A stretch of 64,000 nt of DNA, from positions 123,266,501-123,330,500 of the forward strand of contig JASDFA010000010.1 in NCBI GenBank assembly GCA_035772735.1, written 5' to 3'. Below are positions 47,033 to 57,452 of this stretch, in pieces; the first letter of the stretch is position 1, and the number at the start of each line of letters is the position of its first letter. The translations under genes and the position numbers were made by a program. This stretch comes from Datura wrightii (taxonomy: Eukaryota; Streptophyta; Magnoliopsida; Solanales; Solanaceae). Under the pieces are notes generated by a model that saw only the letters and a program-made list of their open reading frames with translations, was not told the origin of the DNA and did not search any database.

Positions 47033-47719
47033 GTATGTTTTCCGATTCCCTCTCAAGGTTTTGTCGATTTCCTTTGATTTTAAGCATGGGAGGTGAACTA
47101 AATCGCCCTAAGTCGAAATTAAGCATGAATTCGAGTTATTTGTTGATTGATAATTGTTTGGAATGTCGTTATGATTGGTTGAACTTGTCGATTGCATAAA
47201 GTATTCGAATTTGATTGCGAAAATCAATTCTAGGGCTTGTTGTTGAATTTGAAGTTGGAAATGGGTTGAAATCATGAAATTTATGTCGGGTCGTACGTGT
47301 TGACTGAGATGAGTCGTTGTACAAAGTGTTAGGATGTTAATAGACGATGAATTCTCGGGTTTGGGAGAAATGTTGAAAATTGTTTGTATTTGGTTGGTTG
47401 GATAGGTTAATGTATATAAATTCTTGTTGTTATTTTTGTTTCTTCGTTTTTCTTTGCTAAGTGCGATGGTTAAAATGTTAGCGATGGTAGTGATTGTGAT
47501 TAGCTGTACGAAGTCTGAGTAGTACGCAGAAGTTATACCGTCGAATTTTCTTTTTGAACGCACTAAGCATGATTGTATAGCTGGTTGTTTGATGAAAATA
47601 AAGCTATTCTTGCCGTATTGTTGTAACTGTAGCTAATGACTAAGTGTGGGGTAACCCGACCTTAGCCGAAGTTAATATTTATTTAGCTTAACATTGCGAT
47701 TGTTGACGTGTGTTGACAG
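47033..47719 (+). other. candidate intron in the ORF2 leader of G
   Basis: The donor AAG/GTATGT at 47030-47038 is a strong plant 5' splice site. The acceptor TGTTGACAG/G ends at 47719, six bases before the ORF2 ATG. The 687-nt interval is T-rich and carries a polypurine-motif copy at 47642-47652. In I an acceptor-like CTCCACAG/G precedes the ORF2 ATG at the same distance. Splicing is predicted, not shown. Confidence 0.5.
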
Positions 47720-47724
47720 GCAAA

Positions 47725-48946
47725 ATGGCAAGCCGGCAAGATAAAGGGAAGGGTGCATCAACTTCAGGCACCGGAAGGAAGAGACTCAAACTGGGCACAG
47801 CAGTCCCAGCAGCACCAGCAGTTCCACGCAGGCCAGCGCCGCCAATATGGAACAAGATGGGTGACGGACGAGGGGAAAAAGCGGTACGCCAAGCACAAAG
47901 AGAACAAATATTTCCCCGAGGAGCATATAGCATGGGAGCCATTGGGACAGGAGTTCCCCAGAATAGTTCAACGGATCGAGGCAACGGGGCTAAAATTCAT
48001 ATTTGAGGAGCCCAAAGAATGCAACCTGCATTTGGTTCGGGAGTTCTATGCCAATTGGAACCCGTCAATCCGAAGCCACACCATCAAAATTAGAGGGCAG
48101 ATAGTCACTCTGGAGCCCCACCAGCTCAATGCCATCATAGGAGCGCGGGACACAGACGCCCACGTTCTCAGACAGCTGAACATTACCCCACCCTATGCCG
48201 ACATCAGACGCACACTATGTGGGGCTCGATCTACAGCTAGATGGAGCAGGCACAAGGAAAGGGGCTACCATCAGACTCTGCCATATTCTCAGATGAACAG
48301 GGAAGCCTGAATCTGGCTGAAGATAGTCTGCTCTTGCCTCATCCCGGGGGTACATATGACTGATGTAACCCAGGATCGTGTTTGCCTGGTGTACGCCTTG
48401 ATGAAAGGGCTGGAGATAAATGTCGGGGCGGTTATCATATCTGCCATGAAGAGAGCCCGATTGCACCAGGGGCACAGGTATGGTTTCGGTGGACTACTCA
48501 CCACCTTTCTCAGGGGCCTCGATGTAGAGGAGGAGGCCCTCGATTATATCCCGTAGTTGGAGCGGCGGGGCTTGGATGTGACTAAAACTAAGGCTCCTGA
48601 CACCACCCACGGGCCAGTGCTGACACTTGGCGAGCGACACGCTCGTGATGACCAGTACATGGCGCGGATGTATGGGATGCAGATGCTCCAGCTCAGGATA
48701 GGTGGGAGGCCGGCGACGGAGGAGGAGCTATGGCAGCTCGAGCTAGATTACCCATTTGGCGAAAACGCCAGGGCTCTATGCCAAGTAGGGCCAGCCTTTG
48801 TAGAGCCCACTGATGATGACGTCCCCACAGACGAGGAGACACGTCGGGAGGACTCCGATGTGGAGTCCGATGATGACGACGGAGGCGACTCAGACATGGG
48901 AGATGAGGCAGCAGCACCTGATGAAGAAGTGGAATACTTTGACTGA
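47725..48946 (+). pseudogene. ORF2 of element G: putative plant transposon-domain protein
   Basis: The start MASRQDKGKGASTSGTGRKR is a basic Ser/Gly-rich N-terminus. A frameshift between about 47760 and 47870 is needed to enter the main frame, which holds WVTDEGKKRYAKHKENK, FPEEHIAWEPLGQEF, ECNLHLVREFYANWN, QLNAIIGARDTDAHVL, RVCLVYALMKGLEI and RYGFGGLLTTFLRGLD, then an Asp/Glu-rich tail. Stops TGA (48308) and TAG (48554) stand where H has CGA and CAG. I recall this domain as the uncharacterised 'putative plant transposon protein' family common in Solanaceae; that is memory, not a search. It sits where Athila elements carry an env-like ORF, but no signal peptide or membrane span is seen. Confidence 0.7.
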
Positions 48947-50814
48947 TCAGGGAGTTCCACCACCTGATTATGTGCTATTTAATTTTTGTGAACACTGGGG
49001 ACAGTGTTCGGATTAAGTGTGGGGTGGGAGTAGTTAGGTGCTGGGCTGGGCTGTTTTGTTTGTATGTTCTCCTCTGTTATTTTGTATGTTGTGTTTCCCT
49101 GTGTTTGTGAATTTTCAAACTGTTCTGCATGTGTAAATATTTGTGGAATTGATGTGTGTTGTTGAATGTTGCCAGCTGATTCTGTAAATATTTTAATTAT
49201 CGAAATGATCGATATTTATAAAAATTTTTGATGTTCATATTGAAAATATTTTGTAAATATTTTTTCTATCGAAGTGATCGATATTTTGCAAATTTTTCAA
49301 CTTTTTAATTTTGGATTTCTCGGCGTTTGTTTTCAGTTCTTTTACCGAGAATGGTCCCATTGAACCGAAGTCATAGTTAGTGACCGTTCCCTATGATGGA
49401 TGGATGATGACCATCTTAAGGGAAATGTAGTCGGTAGGAGTAGTTTATTTTAATTAATTTTCAGTTTTTTTCTTGGTGGATTGCATCCAGGAACCTGTAG
49501 TTACTATATGGTTGCGAGATTTTGGTTGCGTGTTGTACATAATATTCAAAATGCAAAGGTGATTCGTATGAAAGCATGCAATTTTGTAAATATGCTGAGA
49601 TACCTAGGCTGTAGAGTTCGATTCAGTGTGATTGAGGCTTAATGTTTGAATTCATGTAATTAGCTGATTGAAGAGTCTGTGAATACATCTTGAATCGAGC
49701 ATGTGCATAAAGTGTGAAGTAAGGTGTTGATATTCCATGCTATTGTGAAGTGTCTAGAACTTGCCTGGTGTGTGTACAAAATGAAATGAAGGAGGTGTAT
49801 TTTAGGAAAGGATGTAGGCATTTCTTTGTTTTAACCGAGAGTTTCTATTTTTCTTGTCATACTCCCCCTTTCTGTGATTGTATACCCTAGTCAGCCCTTT
49901 GAGCCTTTAGCCGATTATTTCTTTCTTTTGTCCAAAAAGTGTATTGGTGCTGTAACCGAGCTTAATTCCTTCTTTTCATTAGCCGTAAAGTCTATACAAA
50001 ACTCTTAAGTGCTTAAGAAGAGAAAATAATGTTCCCAAAGTGTCAAAGAGTGAGAATGGTGAAAAGAAGAAAAGCAGAGTGATGAAAGGAAAGAAAAGGG
50101 TGAAGGTGCACTTGCTATAAATAAATGATAATGAAGGTGCATGAATAACCTTTGTTATGGTGTCAAGTATGCTTAATGAAATGGGCCATACTAAAGTAAA
50201 TCATCAAGAATGGGATGATGAAAAAAAAGAAAAGAGAGAAACGATGTCCATGAGTTGATGGGAATGTGTTGAAAAGGCGCTTAAGGATGCTAGTGGTTAT
50301 TATTGGCTTATCCAATATTTACTAGTTCCATAGCTTCCATTACAACCCATTAAAGTCCTACGTGATCTTACATTGCATTTCTTTATATTAGTGGAGTAAT
50401 ACACTAAGGGCAAGCTTATGGGTCATGACATGATGCATGTGAAGTCTTTTGGGAGAGAGAGTGAAATTGTGTTTACATGCCCCTGCTTGAATGATTGTGA
50501 GTCATAGGAGCAAAAAGGGGAAGATTCTCTTGAGTTGTGAGGGCACATGCTTGATGAAAGATTGATTTTCGTGTCGGATATCTTGATTAGCTGATTTGCA
50601 TGAGTTTGCCGATATCGTGAGTCGATTCTTAAAGTCTAGGAAGTCTTAATGTATTGAAGGTCATTGCAGTGATAAGACCATGCATGTTTTCTTGATGATT
50701 TGCAATATTGAATGATCGGTATGACCGTAGCTTAAATTGTCGCACCATAGTAGCGAAGGTGGGATGTAAATTGCATGAATTGTATGTTTGTTGTTCGAGG
50801 ACGAACAAGGATTT
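48947..50814 (+). other. 3' untranslated region of G
   Basis: No gene is visible. A second polypurine-motif copy lies at 49015-49025, right after ORF2. The GATGGATGGATGATGACC block is at about 49394-49438. It carries AT-rich CGATCGAT-like strings (49200-49290) and purine-rich tracts, and is homologous to H 62971-61070. Confidence 0.72.
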
Positions 50815-50825
50815 AAGTGTGGGGT
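50815..50825 (+). other. terminal polypurine motif of G
   Basis: AAGTGTGGGGT is identical to the tract that precedes the LTR in D and H, but here it abuts host integrase sequence rather than an LTR. Confidence 0.8.
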
Positions 50826-51858
50826 TACATTGTACTTGTGATAATATGACTCCATTTGGGTTGTGGTTGATAGGTTGACCAAGGTTGCTCATTTTCTACC
50901 GGTCAAGACCATGGATTCGGTGGAGGATTATGCCAAACTATATATTAGGGAGCTAGTCCAATTGCATGGAGTGCCCTTATCCATCATTTTAGATAGAGGT
51001 ACTCAATTTACCTCTCAGTTTAGGAGGTCGTTTCAAAAAGGGCTTGGTACACAGGTAAAGCTCAGCACAACATTTCCCACAAATGGATGGTCAAGCAGAG
51101 GGGACAATTCAGACCCTTGAGGATATGTTGAGAGCACGCGTGATGGACTTCAAAGGTTGTAAGGATGATCACTTTCCCCTTATTGAGTTTGCTTACAATA
51201 ACAACTATCATTCCAGTATCCAGATGGCCCCATTTGAGGCTCTTTACAGACGGAGATATAGGTCAACCAATTTTTGGTTTGAGGTTGGTGAAGCGGCGAT
51301 GGTAGGACCAGATTCGGTTCGTGAGGCTATGAAGAAGGTTCAATTGATAAGGGATAGGCTGAAAACCGCTTAGAGTCGCAAAAAGTCCTATGCCGACGTG
51401 AGAAGGAGAGAATTAGAATTTGAACTTTATGATTGGATATTTCTAAATGTGTCTCCCATGAAGGGAGTGATGAGGTTCAAAAAGAAGGGGAAACTTAGTC
51501 CTCGCTATTCGGCCCATACCGGATTGTGAGATGTGTTGGAAAGGTGGCATATGAATTGGAGTTGCCCTCAGAATTAGCTTCTGTGCATCCTGTTTTCCAT
51601 CTTTCACTCTTAAAGAAGTGTTTAGGTGATCCAGCTCTAGTGTTCCCGGTGGATAGTGTTGGTGTGAAAGGCCTTAGTTATGAGGAGGTTCTGGTAGAAA
51701 TACTGGATCGTCAGGTAGGAAGGCTATGGAACAAGGAAGTACCTTCAGTTAAAGTGTTATGGAGGAATCAACATGTTGAGGGAGCTATATGGAAATCCAA
51801 AGAAGATATAATGTCTAGATACCCACATTTATTCTCTACCAGCTCAATTCTAACTTGA
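50826..51858 (+). pseudogene. integrase core and chromodomain of element E
   Basis: The frame resumes with WVVVDRLTKVAHFLPVKT-like sequence and SIILDRGTQFTSQF. After a frameshift near 51070 it reads QAEGTIQTLEDMLRA, HFPLIEFAYNNNYHSSIQ and DVRRRELEFELYDW. A second shift near 51500 leads to VAYELELPSELASVHPVFHLSLLKKC and a C-terminal chromodomain-like VEILDRQVGRLWNKEVPSVK, VLWRNQHVEGAIW and RYPHLF. The D-D-E residues are recognisable. In chromoviruses this C-terminal module helps target integration to heterochromatin. Confidence 0.88.
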
Positions 51859-52102
51859 GGTATCAGTTTTTGCACTAAAACTCTATTGGTTTTCATGTTC
51901 AGTTCATGTGTCCAAGTTTCCTTTATGTATATGGATGTATGTATAATGTGTGAATTCAGTTCCACTATGTAGTTTGAATCGGAGGTAGTCACTCCGTTAG
52001 TTTAAGCATAAATGATTAGTGTTTGAATATGATAATTGCATTTCTCTGCTTTTTTGTGTGTTTTCCAACATTCGAGGATGAATGTTCCCAAGGGGGAGAT
52101 AT
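51859..52102 (+). other. 3' untranslated region and polypurine tract of E
   Basis: A short non-coding stretch after the chromodomain. AAGGGGGAGATAT-like purines (52090-52102) abut the 3' LTR, which is typical for Tekay-type elements. Confidence 0.8.
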
Positions 52103-54353
52103 TGTTATACCTAGAAGCCCAAAGATCTGACCCTGGAGTTGAAATGGAGAAAAACTTAAAATCTGGCATCAGGCACAGAATGAGTCGTGAGGTGACCTGT
52201 TGGTGCAACCCACAATTCGTGATACGACTCGTGGTGAGGTTTAGGTGAAGAGTTGGAAATTTGGGATATTGGATCCCCACGAGCATGAACATGAGCTGTG
52301 GTCAATCCCCACAACTCGTTAGGACAGTTGTGGGGAGTGGTGTTTGAGTAAAGAGGAAAATGAGGATAGTGTACTTGACAGAAGGACCGCACAAGTCGTG
52401 GTCAGTACCCACGATTCGTGGAATGAGTCATGACCAAGTAGGGAATAATTTTATTGAGGCTAAGGCAGTCTACATGACGGATGGTGAACACGAGTCGTGG
52501 TCACATGGTAACGACACGTCAAGTCTTCTTTTGTGAGCCTAGCAGACTTGAGAAGCAGTGAACTCCACGGATCATGCCACGAGTCGTGGCTCTTGAGGAC
52601 GAGTCATAGGGTACCTCGTCTGGACCAACTGGCAGTTATTTTCTGCAAATTTAGTAAGGGCTATTTCATAATTTCTAAGCTTCTAAGGCCTAAACCATGT
52701 CATTTTGAGTTATGAATAATGACTTTTAAAGGGGTTAAGTTCATTTTAGGCCATTTTCATATCCGTACATGAAAGAGTGATAGTCTAGAGAGGTGATCAA
52801 GGCAATCCTTCAAGTTCTTTCTTCAATTTATTCTTTGGCATTCAAGGAAGTGTTAGAATAAGCCATAATGAGGTATGTAGGATTATGAGTGGGTGTTTTC
52901 GTTCACACCCATGCCCAATCTCCCCTAATTCATTAAGATTTGTTTAAAAATCTTATGGGGTTTATCTTAAATCTTGTGGAAATCTAATGATCTGTCCATC
53001 GGTTATTATTTTTCATGATCTATACCATATTTTATGAGTTATGATCAGATTCTACAACTAATTCGACTATAAATTTATTGATTTCAATTTCTACTAAATT
53101 ATGCCTAATTATGCATGTCCTATGATGAATTGAGTTATGATCTCTACTACTATCATTGATATTCATAAACCCATCATGATTTATGAATCGTAATATAGAT
53201 TTATTCAAATGCCCATTATGAATTTATGATTTACAAAGCCTATACATGATCTATAAGTACGCATGAACCTCATGATTTTACTAATTATGTTTTGGCCGAC
53301 TCACGGGCTTTACCCTCATGGCTAGTCACGTATTTACAAGCATTCTTATGATTTTCATGATTTAACTAGCCCATGAATCTCATGTATATTATCCTATGAG
53401 CACTATATATGTTTTGGGAGTAGTATTTAACACCGAGTAGGTTCAGTGCCCAGGTTTTGCCCCGAATCTCAAAACTACATGCCACCATAGGACATGATGG
53501 GATCTCCCTTATGACTGCCCCCCTGCCAAAATGGGACCTTTCATGTGTGATATCGCTCCCTTCATGGTTCTACCCTTGGAAAGTACAAACACCCTCCCCA
53601 TTAGGGATTTACAAGTCAGGCTCCATGTGTCCTCATATGGGGTATGTCGGTTATAAGAATCTCCCATTGTTCCACATATTTTATGCATTGATATGTTTAT
53701 CTCCCATTGTTCCACATATTTTATGCATTGATATGTTTACGTTATTTGTATCAAGTGATGATTTAATTAAGTTTCTCTCATGACTATGATAATGAATGGT
53801 TTATGAATGATTTGAAAACCTTGAGCCTTATGTTATCTTACGGTATGTATGTTATGAGCATGTTGTCCGACACTTATGGTCGTTTATAAGCTTTTATGTA
53901 TTTTTAAATATCTATTTTACTTACCTTACATATTTATTACATTCCATGTACTAACTGCATACTCTATGTTGTATCGTTTCATGATACAAGACCCAACTCT
54001 CAAGCTCAACCCCGTTCATAGTCAGACTTCAGAGTTAGCACCTTCGTTGTTGGTGAGTCCTCATTTCCCGAGGACTAGACTTATTCAAATTTTCTATATG
54101 TACTTTCAGTTTTAGCTATATTGAGTTAGTACGGGTCTTGTCCCATCATCTCGTCATGATTAGAGGCTCTCAGACATATGGTTGTATTCAACTTCAGCTT
54201 GTGTGTTTAATCTAGACTTCCGCTATGATTATCTTGTCGATTCTTCTATTTTATTGATTGAGTTAGATGTATGCTTATGCCATGGTACGACTTGGAGTCT
54301 CTCGAGGCTCCTTGTCCCGTGTTGTGATCCGGGCCTCCGTTCGGGTCGTGACA
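52103..54353 (+). repeat. 3' LTR of element E
   Basis: It starts TGTTATACC and ends TCGGGTCGTGACA. It is 52 bp longer than the 5' LTR, 40 bp of which is the tandem duplication at 53661-53740. The first part is clearly more diverged from the 5' LTR than the rest. Confidence 0.9.
53661..53740 (+). repeat. 40-bp tandem duplication in the E 3' LTR
   Basis: CTCCCATTGTTCCACATATT and the following 20 bases occur twice back to back (53661-53700 and 53701-53740), differing at one base. The 5' LTR has a single copy near 37965, so the duplication is specific to this LTR. Confidence 0.93.
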
Positions 54354-54358
54354 TAAGT

Positions 54359-55230
54359 ACTCTAAGTAAAACATTATTTTGAATCATTATATGAATATGA
54401 GTGGATAAAATCCTTCTTCTAGGGTTGGGGCCACATGACATGATTGTATTTGCATGAATTCATCTTTGGTTCAAGTTTTCTTTGTTGTTTTGTCTTGCAT
54501 TCTTGTTAATTATTGTTTTAATGCTTGATCACCATTGAAATGTACTTGTTAAGCGTAGGCAAAAGCTCAAAAGAGTAACCCTAGGTTAGAACTAAGAATG
54601 CAGGGAGCAAGTTCTTGTCTTCAAGAAAGGATTTGTGGTTATGGTAGCAATTATACCTAATTCGCCTTGCTTGGTTAATTAAATGGGAAGATAGTTAAAC
54701 ACCTAGGATAAATTGTCACATCACCACTCTCAGGCGTAGTTGTGAAGTTTATTCCAAGTTAAATGATTAGAGGTATGTAAGTCCATAATCAAGGGCATAA
54801 ACCCGTAAACCACATCCACATTGTTAATTGCTCACAAATTAGGAAGTCACATCCCCGCCCAACGATGTAGGTGTGAGACTAGTTTTTTGTGTTTAGAGGC
54901 TCGAAAGACCATGAACATTGCATACTAACTCTGTGAGACAACAAATGAATTTTCAATGCTTAAGCTATTGTGAATTTTAGCATTGCATGATTGTTAGGCG
55001 TTAACTCTAGATGCTTCTTATTATTGTATTTCCGAATTAATTGTGATCACTGTAGAATTAGATAAAACAATCAAAATCTCTAAAACCAACACTTGTGAAA
55101 ATTGATTTAACACATGAACTTAAATATTTTCTAAATTAGTCCAGTCCCTGTGGGTTCGACATCCGGCTCTTCAGATTCACTATATTACTTGTACGACCGC
55201 GTACACTTGCGTGTGCGCTAGGCCGCAACT
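54359..55230 (+). repeat. 3' LTR of element D, second segment
   Basis: It picks up at TACTCTAAGTAAAAC where 36415 stopped and matches 23915-24783. It ends GCCGCAACT before the CAAAG target repeat. The terminal CA appears mutated to CT. Confidence 0.87.
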
Positions 55231-55235
55231 CAAAG

Positions 55236-55800
55236 TATCCCATTTCTTACCGGTTAAGACTACTGATTCATCCAAGGACTATGCTAGATTGTAAATCTGG
55301 ACGTTAGTATGGTTGCATGAAGTACCATTATCCATCATTTCAGATAGGGGTACTTAATTTACCTCTCTGTTTTGGAGATTGTTTTAGAAGGGCCTTGGCA
55401 CACAAGTGAAGCTTAGTACAGCTTTTCACCCTCAAGTGGATGGTCAGGCTGAGCGGACCATTCAGAACTTGGAGGATATATTGAGAGCTTTAGTGATCGA
55501 TTTCAAGGGTAGTTGGGATGATCACTTGCCTTTTATTGAGTTTGCTTATAGTAACAGTTACCACTCGAGTATTCAGATGGCTCCGTTTGAATCTCTTTAT
55601 GGGCGGAGGTGTAGGTCGCCTATTGGTTGGTTCGAGATAGGTGAAGTTGCCTTGATAGGCTAGATTCAATTCATGAGGCTATGGACAAGGTACAACTTAT
55701 TAGAGATTGACTAAAAATAGCTCAGAGTCAACATAAATTCTATGCGGATGTGAGGAGAAGAGACCTTGAGTTTGCCATTGATGATTGGGTATTTTTGAGG
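55236..55800 (+). pseudogene. integrase core of element C, 3' end lost
   Basis: It reads HFLPVKT, LHEVPLSIISDRGT, GLGTQVKLSTAFHPQVDGQA, IEFAYSNSYHSSIQMAPFES and LYGRRCRSPIGWFEIGE, the catalytic core. An 85-codon stretch (55406-55663) is open; stops and a frameshift lie on either side. It ends after DDWVFLR-like sequence at 55800, where minus-strand sequence of I begins. The chromodomain is absent. Confidence 0.88.
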
Positions 55801-55927
55801 TGTCTACTTGATACTCCTCAATTGAAACACTAGGCGAGTCTCCTTCCTTGTCACACTCCAAGTTAGTTGGTTCATTAATCAGTCTCCTTTGGGCTTTTGT
55901 TTTGTCTGTCCTACGTTTGTATGTCAT
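55801..55927 (-). pseudogene. ORF2 stub of element I
   Basis: The ATG at 55927 opens MTYKRRTDKTKAQRRLINEP and about 20 more residues before the junction with C at 55801. It begins six bases after an acceptor-like CTCCACAG/G (55933), as in G. The basic N-terminus fits a G-type ORF2 start, but too little remains to assign a domain. It could instead be unrelated sequence. Confidence 0.4.
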
Positions 55928-55982
55928 TGTACCTGTGGAGAAAGAACTTAGCATTCCATTTTTGAAAAAGAAGAATTAGAAA

Positions 55983-57161
55983 GGATATATTCTGAATTTC
56001 ATCATAGGTCCTCACTATGGGTCCTACCATGAAGGTACGACTCGTGAGAAGTCCCAAAGTTGCAACATTTGTTAGTACAACTCACAGGTACGACTCATAC
56101 CATAAAGGTACGATCCGTACTACGAGTCGTCTGATAAAGCCCGACATTACTATTTCTCTGAATTTTTCCATGACTCATGGTACGACCCGTAGGTCGATTC
56201 CATGAGTTGTAAGAAGGACATGTTCATGTGACTATGTTCAGTTTGGTGGCACGAGTGCTCAGTACAACTCGTAGTGCAAACCTACGGTCCGTATTGTGCC
56301 TCATACCACTTCAAATTTTCTTTTCTCAGTTTGCAAGAATTCTTTTTCAATTTTTAGGGTACTTAGATTTCCCCCAGGTCTAGGCACATCAATGACTCAA
56401 TTTAACCCAAGCCCAATCTTCCCCTTGTTAACCCACTACCCGTAACTCATTAATTTTCAAAACCTCAATTCATCTAGAATCTAGCATCCTTTTAGTCGAA
56501 GAAGCACAATAACAACACCCTGATCATTGTCTATTTTCAAAATCAAATCTTCAAGCCTAGTTACTGACTCACAGGGGTGTTGACACCTACAATCTCAATA
56601 TGTGACTCTGAACAATGTTTAACACTACTTGATTGATGCTTCATCAATGGTAAATGACAGTATGGGGTTTTCTGAGCTTGCGTCGAGCAAGAATTTTGCT
56701 TGATTCTTTCGGTGTTGTTGAGTTATGGGTAGGGGAAAGTGAGGTTGAGTCGTGTGTTTGAATGCTTGAGCATGGGAGAAGGGGTTCAGGGGGTTTAAAT
56801 AGGTAAAGGAAAATTTTAAAAGTAATTTGGGCTGAGTCGGGTATTAATGCCAATTTTAACCCATCACGACTCGTACCACGAGTCGTAGAAAGAACCTACG
56901 GCTCATCCCTTGGACTCGTATGCACCTTGTTAACAAAAACTTACCTAGCCACCTGGAAGTACCATCCTACGACTCGTACCATCAAGGTACGGTCCGTAGG
57001 GTGAATCATAGATCAGAGCTTGGGATTATTTTTTTCTGAACCTAACCACGACTGCTGCTACGGCTCATAGGATCTCATCACGGGTCGTACTGAGAGCCAT
57101 AGCAGCTTCAACCTCTTGTTTTTAATTTTCCCTACACACTGAGCACACATTAGTTCAATAA
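55983..57161 (-). promoter_or_regulatory. ORF2 leader of I with palindromes and TATA-like site
   Basis: No gene is visible. CGACTCGTACCACGAGTCG (56867-56885) has 8-bp arms around ACC, and many related CGACTCGTA/TACGAGTCG words lie at about 56000-56310 and 56860-57100. On the minus strand TATTTAAACCC (56801-56791) follows the first cluster, as TTTTAAACCCC does in G. A second cluster lies inside the putative leader or intron. Confidence 0.5.
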
Positions 57162-57208
57162 CTTGGGTTCCTTCCAAGAAGCGCTTGATTTAACGTCGCG
57201 GCACGACG
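57162..57208 (-). ncRNA. tandem hairpin element of I, distal copy
   Basis: On the minus strand HP1 (57208-57194) is CGTCG TGCCG CGACG, a perfect stem. HP2 (57178-57162) reads CTTGG AAGGAAC CCAAG, a 5-bp stem with an altered loop. The linker TTAAATCAAGCGCTT matches the family. Confidence 0.72.
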
Positions 57209-57245
57209 GAGGTAGCCTGGTTACTCAGACTTCACCAATCTACCA

Positions 57246-57293
57246 CTTGGGTTGCCTCACAAGAAGCGCCTGATTTAATGTCGTGGGATGACA
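57246..57293 (-). ncRNA. tandem hairpin element of I, proximal copy
   Basis: On the minus strand HP1 (57293-57279) reads TGTCATCCCACGACA, with four pairs. HP2 (57263-57246) is CTTGTGAGGCAACCCAAG, with one broken pair and the AGGCAA loop kept. It is a second, more decayed copy about 80 bp upstream of the better one. Confidence 0.68.
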
Positions 57294-57452
57294 CAAATCT
57301 CTTGACTACTTATAATTCATCAAGTGATTCATACTCATCTTCCAATGCTGAGATCACACTAAATTCCTTGGGTTGCTTCATTGTCTTGCATATGTTGAAT
57401 GTGACCTCTTCTTGATTCAGCCTAAACTTCAACAAGCCAGCTTCCATATCCA

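Larger units (their letters stand above)
42435..50825 (+). mobile_element. element G: Athila-like element with gag-PR and ORF2, 3' LTR missing
   Basis: It contains a 5' LTR (42435-43856), primer site, long gag-PR frame, tandem hairpins, an internal promoter-like block, ORF2, a long 3' region and a polypurine motif. No 3' LTR follows: AAGTGTGGGGT runs straight into E integrase (TTACATTGTACTTG). Only TAC of the expected TCTAC repeat remains. H in this window is a second member of the same family and does have its 3' LTR. No RT or integrase belongs to G. Confidence 0.87.
36416..54353 (+). mobile_element. element E: Tekay/Del-like chromovirus inserted in the 3' LTR of D
   Basis: LTRs (36416-38614 and 52103-54353), a tRNA-Met primer site, gag, protease, RT, RNase H, integrase with chromodomain and a polypurine tract are all present. 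Flanks are TAACT (36411-36415) and TAAGT (54354-54358). Element G splits the integrase. E belongs to the same family as C and L but is better preserved; pol stays in one frame from 39831 to about 41795. Stops make it non-functional. Confidence 0.9.
23198..55230 (+). mobile_element. element D: Athila-like gag-protease element inserted in C integrase
   Basis: The 5' LTR starts at 23198 and the 3' LTR ends at 55230, flanked on both sides by CAAAG (23193-23197 and 55231-55235). C's integrase reads on in register across it. D's interior holds a gag fragment, solo LTR K, a second gag copy split by solo LTR L, a protease, the tandem hairpins and a polypurine tract. Its 3' LTR is split by element E. 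No RT or integrase belongs to D. Confidence 0.88.
3271..55800 (+). mobile_element. element C: Tekay/Del-like chromovirus, outermost host of the nest
   Basis: C has a 5' LTR (3271-5605), an initiator-tRNA-Met primer site, and gag, protease, RT, RNase H and integrase remnants in the canonical Ty3 order. B interrupts it between protease and RT (7284-20990) and D interrupts it in integrase (23198-55230). The coding sequence resumes in register on the far side of each insertion. The 3' end is lost: integrase stops at 55800, where unrelated minus-strand sequence of I begins. Every domain carries stops or frameshifts, so C is dead. It must be older than B, A, D, E, G, K and L. Confidence 0.88.

Noticed and set aside
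47108..47563. 151-residue minus-strand ORF in element G
   Set aside because: It is low-complexity (Asn, Ile, Thr, Ser), antisense to the candidate intron and an AT-rich leader, and has no recognisable domain.
47725..48946. Calling G ORF2 an envelope gene
   Set aside because: The position is env-like for Athila, but there is no signal peptide, transmembrane segment or fusion-type motif, and the tail is acidic and soluble-looking.
55700..55954. 84-residue minus ORF as a possible cellular gene fragment
   Set aside because: It spans the C/I junction; its 3' part is antisense to C integrase, and its 5' part fits an ORF2 start of element I.
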